Made by a program: the position numbers and the translations under genes. 64,000 nt of DNA from CAZXCK01 sp964639225 (GTDB lineage Bacteria; Chloroflexota; Anaerolineae; Aggregatilineales; Phototrophicaceae): NCBI GenBank assembly GCA_964639225.1, contig CAZXCK010000009.1, positions 1-64,000 of the forward strand, read 5' to 3'. Below, piece by piece: positions 7,410-17,389 of the stretch (its first letter is position 1; each line of letters begins with the position of its first letter). Below the pieces are notes generated by a model. The model was given only the letters and a program-made list of their open reading frames with translations, searched no databases and was not told the origin of the DNA.

Positions 7410-10049
7410 ATGCCTCGACCCAATTTTGCGTATTCTTCACTGGATAAATATGCCTGGGCGGTCGTCTTTACTGCATTGGCACTGATGCTATCAAAACTGT
7501 TGGGGACTTGGATCCACGATGCTCCCCTCCTGATACTGCTTGGGTCTGTTTTTCTCAGTGCCCGGCGCGGTGGCCTGGGACCCGGATTGTCCAGCGTGGT
7601 CCTGAGTATTATGGGTGCGCGTTTGTTCTTGCTGCCACCCATAGATAGTCCTGCGGCGATGGAGAGTTACTTAACCAGTGTCGGCATCTTTTTCGTCATC
7701 GGGCTGCTCATCACCTGGCTGGAACACACACGTATCGCTACCAGGCACACCCTGAACGCCCTGACGGATGATCTTACCGTGATTCTGAACAACGTCGCAG
7801 ACGGTATCATCGCCCAGGACATCAATAATGTCACGGTTATTGCGAATAGTGCTATGGCCCGGTTTATGGATTATGGCTCTGCCGAGGAAATGGTGGGAGT
7901 GCCCGCCGCTGATCTGTGGCAGCGCTTCGATCTCTTTGACGAACACTATAACCCGCTTACTATGCATGCTCTACCGTTTTATCAGGCCCAGCAGCAACAC
8001 AGACCGGTGTCACGTACGCTGGTACTGCGTGAGACCAGCACGCAGGCCGAACGCTGGATTGACATGACCGCTTCCCCGATCTATGACGCGGAGCACAAGC
8101 TCCAGCGGGTGGTGAGTGTTGTTCGCGATATCACCGGGCGGGTGCATGCCCAACGTGACGCGGTACGCTTCGCGGAGATCGTGCAACGCTCCAACGACGC
8201 CATTATCGGCAGATCAATGGACGGGATAATCACCAGTTGGAATAGCGGGGCAGAGCGGCTATATGGGTACACCGCTGGTGAAGCGATTGGGCAGCACATT
8301 TCGCTGATCTTCCCCGAACATGTCAATACCATCGACTGGCAACTACTCAGCTTCCTCAAAGAAGGACGCAACATCCAGCACCACGAGACTTGTCGTCGTC
8401 ATAGAGATGGGCATAAGGTCGATGTCTCTCTGACCATCTCGCCAATTCGCAGCACCGATGGTCAGCTCACAGGCTACTCGACAATTGAGCGCGACATCAG
8501 CGCCCACAAACAACTGGAAAGCCAGCACCTGGAAATCGAAGCGCGACTACGTAAGGTGCTCAACAATCTGCCGTTGTTTGTGGGCGTTATAACTCCAGGT
8601 GGTGTGCTTATCGAGGCTAATCGCCCGGCCCTGGAGGCGGCCCGATTACAACCTGAAGATGTCATCGGCAGGCCCTTTGAGCAGACGCACTGGTGGTCGT
8701 TTTCTGAAGCCAGTCAGGCGCGCTTAAGAGAGTCCATCGATAAAGCAGCACAGGGTGAGACAGTCCGTCATGATGTTGACGTACGACTGGCAGATGATCG
8801 TTTCATCACGATCGATTTCATGATGGCCCCTGTTCTGGATGACCGGCAGCGGGTGAAATATCTGATCTCGTCCGGCCTTGATGTCACCGAACGTAATCGG
8901 CTTCATGCGCTGCTTGATCTGGAAAAGCGCAGACTGGTTGGCACACTGAACACTCTGCCAGGGATCGTGTATCAAGGTTCCGGCAGTCTGGATGCTGGTG
9001 AACAGTATATGGACTTCATCAGCGAATATGCGGTGACAATGCTGGGCTATCCACTGGATAGCTGGTATGCGGAGCCGAACTTCTGGAAAAAGGTGATCCA
9101 CCCTGAGGATTGGGACAAAGCCGTTGAACGCACCAACGAGGTTTACGAACATGGTCTGGCTTCGACCCCGATAAGCTTTCGCTGTATCACTCAGGATGGG
9201 CGAACCCTTCATTGTGAAGCCTATAGTTCCATCATCACTGATGATGAGGGCCACCGAATTGGCACCTGCGGTTTCGTGCTGGATGTAACCGATCGCAGAG
9301 AAATCCAGGACCTTCTAAAAGACTATATGCAGAAACTACAGCGCTCCAATAAGGAACTGGAGCAGTTTGCCTATATTGCGTCACACGATTTGCAGGAACC
9401 GCTGCGCACAATATCCAGTTATCTGCAACTGATCGACCAGCGCTATGCCGATGCCCTGGACGACGATGGCAGAGAGTTTATCGACTTCGCTGTGGATGGC
9501 GCGACACGTATGAAGATGCTGATCAATGATCTGCTTGGCTATTCACGCATTCAACGCGATAAGTTCCAGTTTGAAAACGTCGATATGCAGCAGGTACTCG
9601 ACCGGGTACTGCACAATCTGCAGACCACCATTGAAGATACAGGCGGTACCATTACCCACGATGATCTGCCATCTATCGTCGCTGATGAGCGCCAGATGAT
9701 ACAATTGTTGCAGAATCTGGTGAGCAACAGTCTGAAGTTCCGTCAGTCCGGACCGATTCTCATTCACATCGGTGTCCAGCATAAACCGGGTTACTGGGTG
9801 TTCTGTGTGCAGGACAACGGCATCGGCATCGAACCTGAATACAGGGAACGTGTTTTTACTCTGTTCCAGCGTTTACACACACGAGAGCGTTATTCTGGTA
9901 CCGGTATAGGTCTGGCAACCTGTCGAAAGATCGTCACCGAACATGGTGGCGAGATATGGATTGAATCGCAACCCGGGGAAGGTACCATGTTCTGTTTTTC
10001 GATTCCCGTTATAGCCAGGAAGAGTCTAGGCAGCCATGCGAAGTATTGA
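7410..10049 (+). CDS. Membrane PAS-domain sensor histidine kinase
   Basis: 879 residues. Residues about 12-105 form a DUF4118/KdpD-like membrane module with three to four helices (ALALMLSKLLGTW, LSARRGGLGPGLSSVVLSIM, GIFFVIGLLITWL). Four PAS domains follow, near 120-250, 255-375, 385-500 and 510-635; the second is clearest (IVQRSNDAIIGRSMDGIITS). The HisKA helix has the phosphoacceptor His659 in SHDLQEPLRTISSYLQLID, typical of the bacteriophytochrome/Cph1 subgroup. The HATPase follows with N (NLVSNSLKF), G1 (DNGIGI) and G2 (GTGIGLAT) boxes. It overlaps the next gene, an Rcp1-like receiver, by 14 bp, the usual partner of this subgroup, so phosphotransfer to it is likely. There is no bilin-binding GAF domain; the signal is unknown. 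Confidence 0.9.
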   Translation: MPRPNFAYSSLDKYAWAVVFTALALMLSKLLGTWIHDAPLLILLGSVFLSARRGGLGPGLSSVVLSIMGARLFLLPPIDSPAAMESYLTSVGIFFVIGLLITWLEHTRIATRHTLNALTDDLTVILNNVADGIIAQDINNVTVIANSAMARFMDYGSAEEMVGVPAADLWQRFDLFDEHYNPLTMHALPFYQAQQQHRPVSRTLVLRETSTQAERWIDMTASPIYDAEHKLQRVVSVVRDITGRVHAQRDAVRFAEIVQRSNDAIIGRSMDGIITSWNSGAERLYGYTAGEAIGQHISLIFPEHVNTIDWQLLSFLKEGRNIQHHETCRRHRDGHKVDVSLTISPIRSTDGQLTGYSTIERDISAHKQLESQHLEIEARLRKVLNNLPLFVGVITPGGVLIEANRPALEAARLQPEDVIGRPFEQTHWWSFSEASQARLRESIDKAAQGETVRHDVDVRLADDRFITIDFMMAPVLDDRQRVKYLISSGLDVTERNRLHALLDLEKRRLVGTLNTLPGIVYQGSGSLDAGEQYMDFISEYAVTMLGYPLDSWYAEPNFWKKVIHPEDWDKAVERTNEVYEHGLASTPISFRCITQDGRTLHCEAYSSIITDDEGHRIGTCGFVLDVTDRREIQDLLKDYMQKLQRSNKELEQFAYIASHDLQEPLRTISSYLQLIDQRYADALDDDGREFIDFAVDGATRMKMLINDLLGYSRIQRDKFQFENVDMQQVLDRVLHNLQTTIEDTGGTITHDDLPSIVADERQMIQLLQNLVSNSLKFRQSGPILIHIGVQHKPGYWVFCVQDNGIGIEPEYRERVFTLFQRLHTRERYSGTGIGLATCRKIVTEHGGEIWIESQPGEGTMFCFSIPVIARKSLGSHAKY

Positions 10050-10464
10050 AATTCTTCTCGTTGAAGACAACCCGGGCGATATTCGCCTGACTCAGGAAGC
10101 GTTCAAAGATGGTAACCTGATTAATAATCTGAACGTGGTCCGGAATGGTGTAGAGGCATTGGCCTTTTTGCGCCAAAAAGGTACGCATCAGGATGCGCCA
10201 AGACCCGATATTATTCTGCTGGACCTGAACCTGCCCCTGAAAGACGGGCGAGAGGTGTTGGCAGAGATTAAGGCCGATGATGATCTGAAGCGCATTCCCA
10301 TCATCATTCTCACGACATCCACCAACCAGGAAGATATCTTCGCTGCCTATAATCTTCACGCCAACTGCTATATCACCAAGCCGTTGGACATGGGGCGATT
10401 CATCGACATTGTGAGGACGATTCAGGGCTTCTGGTTTCAGATCGTCCGGTTGCCACCAGAATAG
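10036..10464 (+). CDS. Rcp1-like single-domain response regulator
   Basis: 142 residues forming one receiver domain. It shows the acidic pair in LLVEDNPGDIRLTQEAF, the phosphoacceptor Asp in DIILLDLNLPLKDG, the switch Thr in IIILTTS and the Lys in YITKPLD. The LNLPLKDGREVLAEIK block is typical of Rcp1-type regulators that pair with Cph1-like kinases. There is no output domain, so it acts by protein contact or as a phosphorelay carrier. It starts inside the end of the upstream kinase gene and lies 10 bp before a receiver-containing kinase, so a relay between the two kinases is plausible. Confidence 0.92.
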   Translation: MRSIEILLVEDNPGDIRLTQEAFKDGNLINNLNVVRNGVEALAFLRQKGTHQDAPRPDIILLDLNLPLKDGREVLAEIKADDDLKRIPIIILTTSTNQEDIFAAYNLHANCYITKPLDMGRFIDIVRTIQGFWFQIVRLPPE

Positions 10465-10474
10465 GGGTACACGT

Positions 10475-12415
10475 ATGGTCGAAGGCATTCATGTGCTGCT
10501 CGTTGAGGATAATCCGGCTGACGTTCGCCTCATCCAGGAGATGCTGCTGGCATCGCCCAACGAGCGCATTTTCCTGAACAGCGTGGGCACGCTCGCGGAT
10601 GCGCTGGCGCGCGTTGAGCAGAACGCATACGACGCGATTCTTCTTGATCTGTCTCTGCCAGACAGTAGCGGCATCAATACGCTGCAAAGAATCAGAGTGC
10701 CGGCCTTCAACACCGCAATTGTCGTCCTGACCGGCATGAGTGATGAGTCAGTCGGGATTGAAGCCGTGCAGATAGGCGCACAGGATTATCTGCCGAAGGA
10801 TCATGTCGATAGACGTCTGCTCATTCGCTCGATTCGTTACGCAATCGAGCGTCACAGTATTGAGGTGGCGCTGAGGCATAGCGAGGAAGAGTATCGTTCG
10901 CTGATTGACGATGTGTTCGAGACGTCGATGGTAGCGGTCCTGATTCTGGACCGCGCATACAATGTTGTATGGTGTAATCAGGCGTCCGAAATCTATTTTG
11001 GTATCGGGCGCGAGCGATTACTGGGCTGGAACAAGCGCCAGCTTATCGACAGCGATCTGAAGTATATCTTTGAAGACCCTGACGACTACTCGACCCGACT
11101 GCTACGCGCCTATCAGGATGGCTCGTTCTCTGATCGGTTTGAATGTCATGTCATGGCAGATGGCGATCGGATGGATCGCTGGCTCGAACACTGGAGCCAG
11201 CCTATCCGGGGAGGACTTTACAACGGCGGACGCATTGAACAGTATACCGACATCACCGACCGTAAGCGACTGCAGGTCGCCGAGCAGGAGCAGCGCAAAT
11301 TCGCTGAAGCTCTGCACGATATCAGCACACTGCTGACCAGTAGCCTGGACCTTAAGACCGTGCTGGAACACATTATGGTGAGCCTGAATCGGGTTGTGGC
11401 ACACGATTCCGCACAGATCTCGATCATTGATGGCGATTATGATCAGGTGGTTCAGCATCGCAGCAGCGACAGATCAAATCCCGGCGATGATGTTGAGAGG
11501 GAACGAAAGCAACTCGATTATGAGCCGTATGCCAGAATGATGTATCAGACCGGGCGTTATGTGATTGTTGGTGATTTGCAGGCAGTGGAGCCGCTGCACA
11601 GTGCTGCCAGGGCGGCTAAAGTGCGTGCCTACATGGGCGCGCCCATACAGTTGCAGGATGAGGTCATCGGGTTCATCAATCTGTTGAGCGAGGCGCGCGA
11701 CTTCTTCACAGACGATCACGCCCAGCGTCTGTTGGCTTTCACCAGACTGGCCGCCATCGCCATTCAGAATGCGCGTATGTTTAACCAGACGCGCCAACTG
11801 GTAACTCTGCGCGAACGGCAGCGGCTGGCACGCGAACTACATGATTCAGTCAGCCAGACGTTATTCACCTGTCGCACCATGTCAGAGGCCGCCGTGCGCC
11901 GGTTGAATAAGGACCCGGATCAGGCACGGGCGTTGATGGAATCCGTCAACCAGTTGACAACGACCGCCCTGGCGGAGATGCGCATTCTGCTGCTGGAACT
12001 GCGACCTTCGTCTTTGGTTGAGGTTAGTCTGAAACACCTCTTTGAGCAGTACCTGCAGCCGATTCAGGAACGACGTGAGTTTGATCTGAGGCTGGCAGTC
12101 GAAGACTTTCCGCCGCTGCCGCCGGATATTCAGATTGCGCTGTATCGCATTACGCAGGAGGCGCTAAACAATATCGACAAACACTCGCAGGCCACTCAGG
12201 TTGTGGTGCGGGCCTCCGGAGATGCCGACCATCTCGTTCTTGAGATACACGATGATGGGCGTGGCTTTGATGTCAATAAGGTGACACCCGCCCAGATGGG
12301 CTTAGGTATCATGCGCGAACGTGCACAGGCAATTGGCGCGTCTATTGAAATCGGCAGTGAACTTGACGGTGGCACACAGATCAGGGTCACCTGGCAAAGG
12401 GAGCAACAATCATGA
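10475..12415 (+). CDS. Receiver-PAS-GAF histidine kinase (HisKA_3 type)
   Basis: 646 residues. An N-terminal receiver (residues 1-125, LLVEDNPADVRLIQEML, Asp in ILLDLSLPDSSG, Lys in YLPKDH) is followed by PAS (about 140-270), GAF (about 285-440) and a NarL-partner type kinase core. The HisKA_3 helix carries RQRLARELHDSVSQTLF with the phosphoacceptor His, and the HATPase has ALYRITQEALNNIDKHSQA and HDDGRGF. No membrane segment is seen, so it is cytosolic. Its receiver can accept phosphate from the upstream kinase, and its own kinase most likely signals to the LuxR-type regulator whose ATG overlaps its stop codon (ATGA). This gives a four-protein cascade in one operon. Confidence 0.9.
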   Translation: MVEGIHVLLVEDNPADVRLIQEMLLASPNERIFLNSVGTLADALARVEQNAYDAILLDLSLPDSSGINTLQRIRVPAFNTAIVVLTGMSDESVGIEAVQIGAQDYLPKDHVDRRLLIRSIRYAIERHSIEVALRHSEEEYRSLIDDVFETSMVAVLILDRAYNVVWCNQASEIYFGIGRERLLGWNKRQLIDSDLKYIFEDPDDYSTRLLRAYQDGSFSDRFECHVMADGDRMDRWLEHWSQPIRGGLYNGGRIEQYTDITDRKRLQVAEQEQRKFAEALHDISTLLTSSLDLKTVLEHIMVSLNRVVAHDSAQISIIDGDYDQVVQHRSSDRSNPGDDVERERKQLDYEPYARMMYQTGRYVIVGDLQAVEPLHSAARAAKVRAYMGAPIQLQDEVIGFINLLSEARDFFTDDHAQRLLAFTRLAAIAIQNARMFNQTRQLVTLRERQRLARELHDSVSQTLFTCRTMSEAAVRRLNKDPDQARALMESVNQLTTTALAEMRILLLELRPSSLVEVSLKHLFEQYLQPIQERREFDLRLAVEDFPPLPPDIQIALYRITQEALNNIDKHSQATQVVVRASGDADHLVLEIHDDGRGFDVNKVTPAQMGLGIMRERAQAIGASIEIGSELDGGTQIRVTWQREQQS

Positions 12416-13059
12416 CACAATCAGACAGCAACAGGATTCGTGTGGTCATTGTTGACGATCACAACATGGTTCGTAAAGGTCTCGTCGTGCTTCTCCACGA
12501 GTTCGACGATATTGAGGTAGTGGCCGAAGCCAGCGACGGCGAAGTTGCCATCAGCACCTGCGTCAGATACGGGCCGGATGTGGTACTGATGGACATCATC
12601 ATGCCGCATATTAACGGCATTGTCGCCACCGAGAAAATACGGGAGTTGTGCCCAAACACTCAGATCGTAGCGCTGACCAGCTTCAGCGAAGAAGATCAGA
12701 TTCACGCGGCTCTGCAGGCTGGGGCTATCGGCTACATAATGAAAGACGTATCTGGCAACGAACTTGCCGATGCCATACGTCGCGCCCATGTCGGCGAGTC
12801 GACCCTGTCGCCCCAGGCGGCCCAGGTGCTTATCCGGGCGACGACCCGACCACCAGCGCTCGGGCACGACCTGACCGACCGTGAGCGCGAAATCCTGGCG
12901 CTCATGATCGAGGGATTGAATAATCGTATGATCGGCGAGCGCCTCATCATCAGTAACTCAACGGTGAAGAACCACGTCAGCAGTATCCTTAGTAAAATGG
13001 GCACATCCAGCCGGACACAGGCCGTCGCCCTGGCCGTCGAACACAGAATCCTTGATTAA
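12412..13059 (+). CDS. NarL/FixJ-family response regulator
   Basis: 215 residues. The receiver domain (1-125) has DDHNMVRKGL, the phosphoacceptor Asp in DVVLMDIIMPHING, the Thr/Ser switch in ALTSFSE and the Lys in YIMKDVSG. The C-terminal LuxR-type helix-turn-helix (about 150-212) shows LTDREREILALMIEGLNNRM and SNSTVKNHVSSILSKMGTSS. It is translationally coupled to the upstream HisKA_3 kinase through an ATGA overlap, so it is the expected DNA-binding output of the operon. The targets are not evident from the sequence. Confidence 0.95.
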   Translation: MTQSDSNRIRVVIVDDHNMVRKGLVVLLHEFDDIEVVAEASDGEVAISTCVRYGPDVVLMDIIMPHINGIVATEKIRELCPNTQIVALTSFSEEDQIHAALQAGAIGYIMKDVSGNELADAIRRAHVGESTLSPQAAQVLIRATTRPPALGHDLTDREREILALMIEGLNNRMIGERLIISNSTVKNHVSSILSKMGTSSRTQAVALAVEHRILD

Positions 13060-13091
13060 TCCGCTGGAAAGCAGATACGCGGTGCGTGGGG

Positions 13092-14171
13092 TTAGTCATC
13101 CTTCGGCGGCGCAGCCGCGTGTTCGTTTTCATCTGCCCCACTCATCGACCGGACAATTGGGGCGATGACGCGAATCACCAGTATGCGTAATGTGGCAACC
13201 AGTGGAATAGCGACCAGCGCGCCCAGAACGCCGCCGACGGTGCCGCCAGCAAAGACGGCCACCAGCACGAGCAGCGGCGATACGTGCGTCTGGTTCCGCA
13301 TAACATTCGGCGTCAGGATGTTGCCCTCAAACTGTTGAGTAATGAGCAGGAAGGCTGCTGTGATCAGCGCAGTGGTCGGCGAGGTTAGCAGGGCAACAAG
13401 AAGTATTGGAATCGAAGCCAACAGCGGGCCAAGTGTGGGAATGATTTCGAATAACCCGGCGATGATTGCCAGAACCAGAGGAAACTCCAGGCCAATCAAC
13501 GAGAATCCGATGAAAGATATCCCACCGATAATCAGAATACTCAGGATGTCCCCACGCACAAAACCACCCACCGCACCGAGGATTTCAGTACCCGTGTCCC
13601 GCACCTGCTTCTGTGCATTCTGCGGAAACAGGGACAGGCTGAAGCGTCGGATCGAGTGAGTTTCCAGCAGAAGATAGAGTGAGAGCATGACAACCAGGAT
13701 AATTTCCAGTATGGCTGAAGCCAGGGCCAGTGGCAGAGCAACGAATGCTTGCCCCACGTTCTCCAGTTGAGACATGATGGAATCTGTAATAGTGTCGCTG
13801 TTGATCCAGCCCTGACCAGCGAACCAGTTTTCAGCGTTTTCCAGCAGGCTGGGCAGGCGATCGACCAGTTCTTGCGCCTGGCCGGCGAGGGCCGGTACGA
13901 TGACCGCAAAGATGCCAGTCAGAATCAGCGCCAGAACAAGATAAATCACAATGATGGCAACGCTTCTTGGCAGCCAGCGCTCAAGCAACGCCACCAGCGG
14001 CGCGATGGCAGCGGCGATACTGAAAGCCAGAAATACCAGTGCCAGTGTCTTTGCCAGCAGACCGGTCAGCACCAGCGCACCCAACCCCAGAAACAGCGCC
14101 AGTGCTGTCGCTAGAATAAGACGAAGCCACTGTCCGCCTTTGATGATGAGTTGCCTTTCCTGCTGTTCCAT
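13092..14171 (-). CDS. AI-2E (PerM/TqsA) family transporter
   Basis: 359 residues with about eight membrane helices, arranged as two N-terminal, a soluble stretch near 100-150 (QELVDRLPSLLENAENWF), then the C-terminal bundle. Family features include the Pro/Gly-rich LFEIIPTLGPLLASIP helix and the QQFEGNILTPNVMRNQTHVSP motif close to the C-terminus. The name comes from E. coli TqsA, which affects autoinducer-2 export. Most members are now thought of as putative sodium/proton-coupled transporters and permeases, and no quorum-sensing gene is visible here. It converges on the LuxR-type regulator gene with only 32 bp between stops. Confidence 0.9.
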   Translation of the reverse strand: MEQQERQLIIKGGQWLRLILATALALFLGLGALVLTGLLAKTLALVFLAFSIAAAIAPLVALLERWLPRSVAIIVIYLVLALILTGIFAVIVPALAGQAQELVDRLPSLLENAENWFAGQGWINSDTITDSIMSQLENVGQAFVALPLALASAILEIILVVMLSLYLLLETHSIRRFSLSLFPQNAQKQVRDTGTEILGAVGGFVRGDILSILIIGGISFIGFSLIGLEFPLVLAIIAGLFEIIPTLGPLLASIPILLVALLTSPTTALITAAFLLITQQFEGNILTPNVMRNQTHVSPLLVLVAVFAGGTVGGVLGALVAIPLVATLRILVIRVIAPIVRSMSGADENEHAAAPPKDD

Positions 14172-14707
14172 GCTATGTGCCTTTCACTGCGTTCATCAAC
14201 AGCCGTAGCAGGCCAGTCTGCCACACCAGTCGAGTGCTTTCAATGTAGCCAGCGCACTGTGGTGACTTGTGGTGCTCTGCAAAATAACGGAATTGTCTCC
14301 TGTCCATATAGCATAGCGACTTATGTCTATGATCTGATAGGACGAACGATCATTGCCTGCTACCCACCTGGCCCATTTTCATTAGATTCGGGAGTTGCAG
14401 TTACTATGCAGGTGTGCCAGCCAGTTAACCTGATCCTGTGCCTATCTCAAAGATAGGCTGGCTAACAACCGGAGATGGCGTGGATTTGAGCCGGTAGACT
14501 ATGGCTGATTTAGGCCAGCAGACCCATACGTGGCATTCGGAAAATGCATACAGTAATGATATGAGATGCCCTCGGAATGTTTGCGGGTTCCCAGTCCGGT
14601 TACCGTCAACAGTGGCGGCATCAGGGCAGATGAACACCGCTCAGTTTAACCGCGATGCTCTGTGAGGATAGGCTTTTAAGCTGTAGTAGATACAGACGGA
14701 GGCTCCA
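14172..14707. other. 536-bp intergenic region with a nested hairpin
   Basis: No gene is supported here. A 7-bp perfect hairpin (14441-14447 / 14451-14457, loop CAA) lies inside a second inverted repeat (GCCAGCC at about 14415-14421 and GGCTGGC at about 14456-14462). It could be part of a structured leader or a remnant terminator. It shows no tRNA or riboswitch signature that I recognise. The chaB promoter is presumably in the 3' part. Confidence 0.4.
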
Positions 14708-14938
14708 ATGCCATACAATAGTCTGAGCGACCTGCCGGACAATGTCCGTAACAATCTGCCAAAAGGCGCACAGGAGATTTATCGGGCAGCCTATAACAGC
14801 GCCTGGGAGCAGTACAAAGACCCCGATGACCGACAGGGTGACAGCAGTCGTGAGGAGACGGCACATCGAGTCGCATGGGCTGCGGTAAAAAACGAATACG
14901 AAAAGGATGAATCTTCTGGTGAATGGAAACGCAAATAG
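14708..14938 (+). CDS. ChaB family protein
   Basis: A 76-residue soluble protein starting MPYNSLSDLPDNVRNNLPKG, then AQEIYRAAYNSAWEQYKDP, and ending in AHRVAWAAVKNEYEKD. This is the ChaB fold signature (LPxxVrxxLPxxAQeiYraAfNsA, and AhrvAWaaVK). ChaB proteins were named from the E. coli cation-transport regulator linked to the ChaA antiporter, though the true role is unclear. No chaA is adjacent. It is flanked by long spacers on both sides and is probably a single-gene transcript. Confidence 0.92.
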   Translation: MPYNSLSDLPDNVRNNLPKGAQEIYRAAYNSAWEQYKDPDDRQGDSSREETAHRVAWAAVKNEYEKDESSGEWKRK

Positions 14939-15256
14939 GTCGGGCTGACGTCTGTTTGCTTCTCCAACAATGTGCAGTTCGCAGCGGAAGCCTCCCTGAG
15001 GCTGACAGTTGACGTCATCTTCCGACACGGCGACATCGTCCGATTGTGGTAGATCGGCGATTTTCGCAAGCATATCGAACCTCAGAACAATAACTGCCCC
15101 TCGGCAAATCTTCGGTGTTTGCCAGATGTACGCTTTGCGCCCTCATACTCACAAACCTGTAGAGTAAGTCCAGGAGTCGGATACCCAGTTGTCTACCTGG
15201 CATGATTTATATACATCAGACCGGTGCTGGCAACACAACACGAGAGGTCTAATAGT

Positions 15257-16108
15257 ATGCGCAGAGTTTTTCTCGTAGTATTGATGGCCCTTTTGTTGAT
15301 CGCTAGCAGTCTGATGATAGCGAGAACGACATTTTCTCAGGATGAAACATCGCCCACATCGACACCCGATTTCATTACGGATCGCGTCATGACTGATGGC
15401 GATATCGAGCGCGGACAGGAACTGTTCAACACGTTTCACGAAAGCGTCAACTTCGCCTGCTCGACCTGTCATCTGACCGATTCTGAGGAACGCCTGATCG
15501 GGCCAGGGCTTCTCAACGTCCGCGAGCGCGCAGCGGAGCGTGTCGAACGCCAGAGCGCCGCACTGTACCTGTACATCTCCATTATCCGCCCCAACGCTTA
15601 TATCGTTCCCGATTACCCGGCGGATCTGATGCCACAGACGTTCGACAATCTTTTCAGCGAGCAGGATCTCTACGATCTGATCGCTTATCTGCTGACGCTG
15701 GATGGTGACCTGGTCGAGACAGGTGATGCGGGCGCAACACCTGCTGCAGAGACAACAGCGGGGGGCATCGCCTTACCCGATCCCGCATCAATCGGCGACC
15801 CGGCCAACGGTGCAGTGCTGTTTGGAACCTTCCAGAGTGAGGTGGGTTTCATGTGCGCTACCTGTCACTGGACCGATACCGAGGACCGCCTGATCGGGCC
15901 GGGTTTGCTCAACGTCCCGCTGCGCGCTCAGTCCCGCGTGGAAGGTCAGAATCCCGTTGACTATCTGTTGGAGGCGATCGTCGATCCTGACGCTTATGTG
16001 GTCGATGGTTTTCCCGCCGGGCTGATGCCCCAGACATGGAGCGACGTCTACACCGAAGATGAGATCCACGATCTGGTGGCTTATCTGCTGACGCTGACCG
16101 AGGAATAA
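15257..16108 (+). CDS. Secreted diheme c-type cytochrome
   Basis: 283 residues from the ATG behind GAGAGG; an upstream in-frame ATG at 15224 would spoil the signal peptide. MRRVFLVVLMALLLIASSLM is a signal peptide or N-anchor. Two tandem cytochrome c domains follow. Each has a heme-c site (CSTCH, Cys68-His72; CATCH, Cys200-His204), a shared RLIGPGLLNV motif and a distal Met in (A/P)xLMPQTF or GLMPQTWSDV. The two halves are clearly an internal duplication with a spacer rich in Thr and Ala. It should shuttle electrons outside the membrane. It lies just upstream of a Tat-exported protein and 5 kb from the dehalogenase operon, but nothing shows a direct link to the latter. Confidence 0.92.
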   Translation: MRRVFLVVLMALLLIASSLMIARTTFSQDETSPTSTPDFITDRVMTDGDIERGQELFNTFHESVNFACSTCHLTDSEERLIGPGLLNVRERAAERVERQSAALYLYISIIRPNAYIVPDYPADLMPQTFDNLFSEQDLYDLIAYLLTLDGDLVETGDAGATPAAETTAGGIALPDPASIGDPANGAVLFGTFQSEVGFMCATCHWTDTEDRLIGPGLLNVPLRAQSRVEGQNPVDYLLEAIVDPDAYVVDGFPAGLMPQTWSDVYTEDEIHDLVAYLLTLTEE

Positions 16109-16235
16109 GCGACGGCAGGCGGGCATCTTCGGCCTGTCTTCGGTGAATGTCGGGCAATCGCATTCCGCCGAATTGCGCTTCGTCCTGTATGGTAAATGTG
16201 GCCGGTTTATTGAGAGCTTTGGAAAGGGACAAGTC

Positions 16236-17366
16236 ATGAAATTGCAACAGACACGGCGTCAGTTCTTACGGAATGCGGGCCTGGGTGCGGGCGCGCTGAT
16301 GCTAGCCAATGCCGGGATGCCAGCCGGACTGGTACGCGCCGGTGGCCTGAGAGCCATTACGGCTGCTTCGGCATCCGCCGCCGCTCAAGCATCACCCGAT
16401 GTTGAACTGACAAGCGGCGATGTACTCGGCTTCGCGCTGGACAGCGACGAATGGGAAGGCTCGTTTGGCTGGGTCACCTTCCAGACGCATCAGGCTTTCT
16501 ATAACGGGGACAGCGTGCATTATATCCGTACGGACGCCTCAGACCAGGAATTCGCAGCGACCAACAAGCTGCTACATGTGCCACTGCTCAACGCCGCGCT
16601 GGCCGCAGATGGCGCGACGTCGCAGCTTTACACCTTTGAAAATGGCGTCGATGATCAGTACCCGGTCATGAGCCACATCCCGGACCAGGACGCCTTCAGC
16701 CCGGCCTGGCAGGTCCACCGGGTGACGTTTAACGGAACGCCCACGCTGCTGGACTCGGCTGAGGCGGTGCTGGCTGCCGAGGCCGATGGTGACATCACCA
16801 TTGAGGCGCTGCGCCTGGTGGTCAATTTCCCTGTCGTCAAGTGGCCGGGTGGTGAACTGCCGGTGGACACCGAACTGCGCGAATACCTGGGCACCGGTCC
16901 GCTGACCGCGCCGGTCGATACCAGCCGTGGGCGGGTGTCGTTCAAGTTGCACGAGTGCTATCCCGGTAGCCGCTACATCATCACCGATACGTCTGCTGGG
17001 CCAATGGCGCCCATGATGGGTATTACGGCGTCGGCTGCCACCCAGAGTCTGGTTGGTGTTGGTGCGACCGATGAGATATGGGTGTTTGGCAACGGTATCG
17101 AGGGCAGTGGCGTGATGGGCTTCCAGCCGGCCATCTTCGCCAGCGCCGCCGGTGACCCCGTCTGGAGTCCGTTCTGGGAACATTTCACTGCCGTGTGGAA
17201 CAATGGCGATGACGCCGTCCTGCTGACCAGCGCAGCCGAACTCGAAGCACATGGATCGGATATCACGATCTACAAGGGCGTGCCTGACATGGACCAGGAT
17301 ATGCCTGCTTTTGTCGTTAATTGCCCCGTACCGGTCAAGGCGCGCAACACCTTCCAGCCTGCCTGA
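16236..17366 (+). CDS. Tat-exported protein of unknown function
   Basis: 376 residues. The start at the ATG after GGAAAGGGAC gives a classical twin-arginine signal (TRRQFLRNAGLGAGALMLAN), so the protein is exported folded, often a sign of a bound cofactor. I do not recognise the mature domain. It has a hydrophilic beta-rich sequence without CxxC or CxxCH motifs and with only two Cys. It includes blocks such as GWVTFQTHQAFYNGDSVHYI, FPVVKWPGGELPVD and HECYPGSRYIITDTSAGPMA, and a C-terminal VNCPVPVK. Its place 127 bp after the diheme cytochrome gene suggests an extracytoplasmic redox or binding role, but this is only context. A terminator follows at 17390-17428. Confidence 0.7.
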   Translation: MKLQQTRRQFLRNAGLGAGALMLANAGMPAGLVRAGGLRAITAASASAAAQASPDVELTSGDVLGFALDSDEWEGSFGWVTFQTHQAFYNGDSVHYIRTDASDQEFAATNKLLHVPLLNAALAADGATSQLYTFENGVDDQYPVMSHIPDQDAFSPAWQVHRVTFNGTPTLLDSAEAVLAAEADGDITIEALRLVVNFPVVKWPGGELPVDTELREYLGTGPLTAPVDTSRGRVSFKLHECYPGSRYIITDTSAGPMAPMMGITASAATQSLVGVGATDEIWVFGNGIEGSGVMGFQPAIFASAAGDPVWSPFWEHFTAVWNNGDDAVLLTSAAELEAHGSDITIYKGVPDMDQDMPAFVVNCPVPVKARNTFQPA

Positions 17367-17389
17367 CCTGTGAGTTGTGCTTCTCCTCC

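Noticed and set aside
13092..14171. Quorum-sensing export based on the AI-2E family name
   Set aside because: No luxS or lsr genes are visible, and the family name is not evidence of AI-2 transport; annotated only as the family.
14415..14470. tRNA-like or small-RNA gene
   Set aside because: Nested hairpins are present, but there is no T-loop GTTCRA, no anticodon arm and no acceptor stem; nothing supports a tRNA.
15224..15256. Earlier ATG for the diheme cytochrome
   Set aside because: It would place eleven polar residues before the signal peptide and has no ribosome-binding site; the ATG at 15257 follows GAGAGG.
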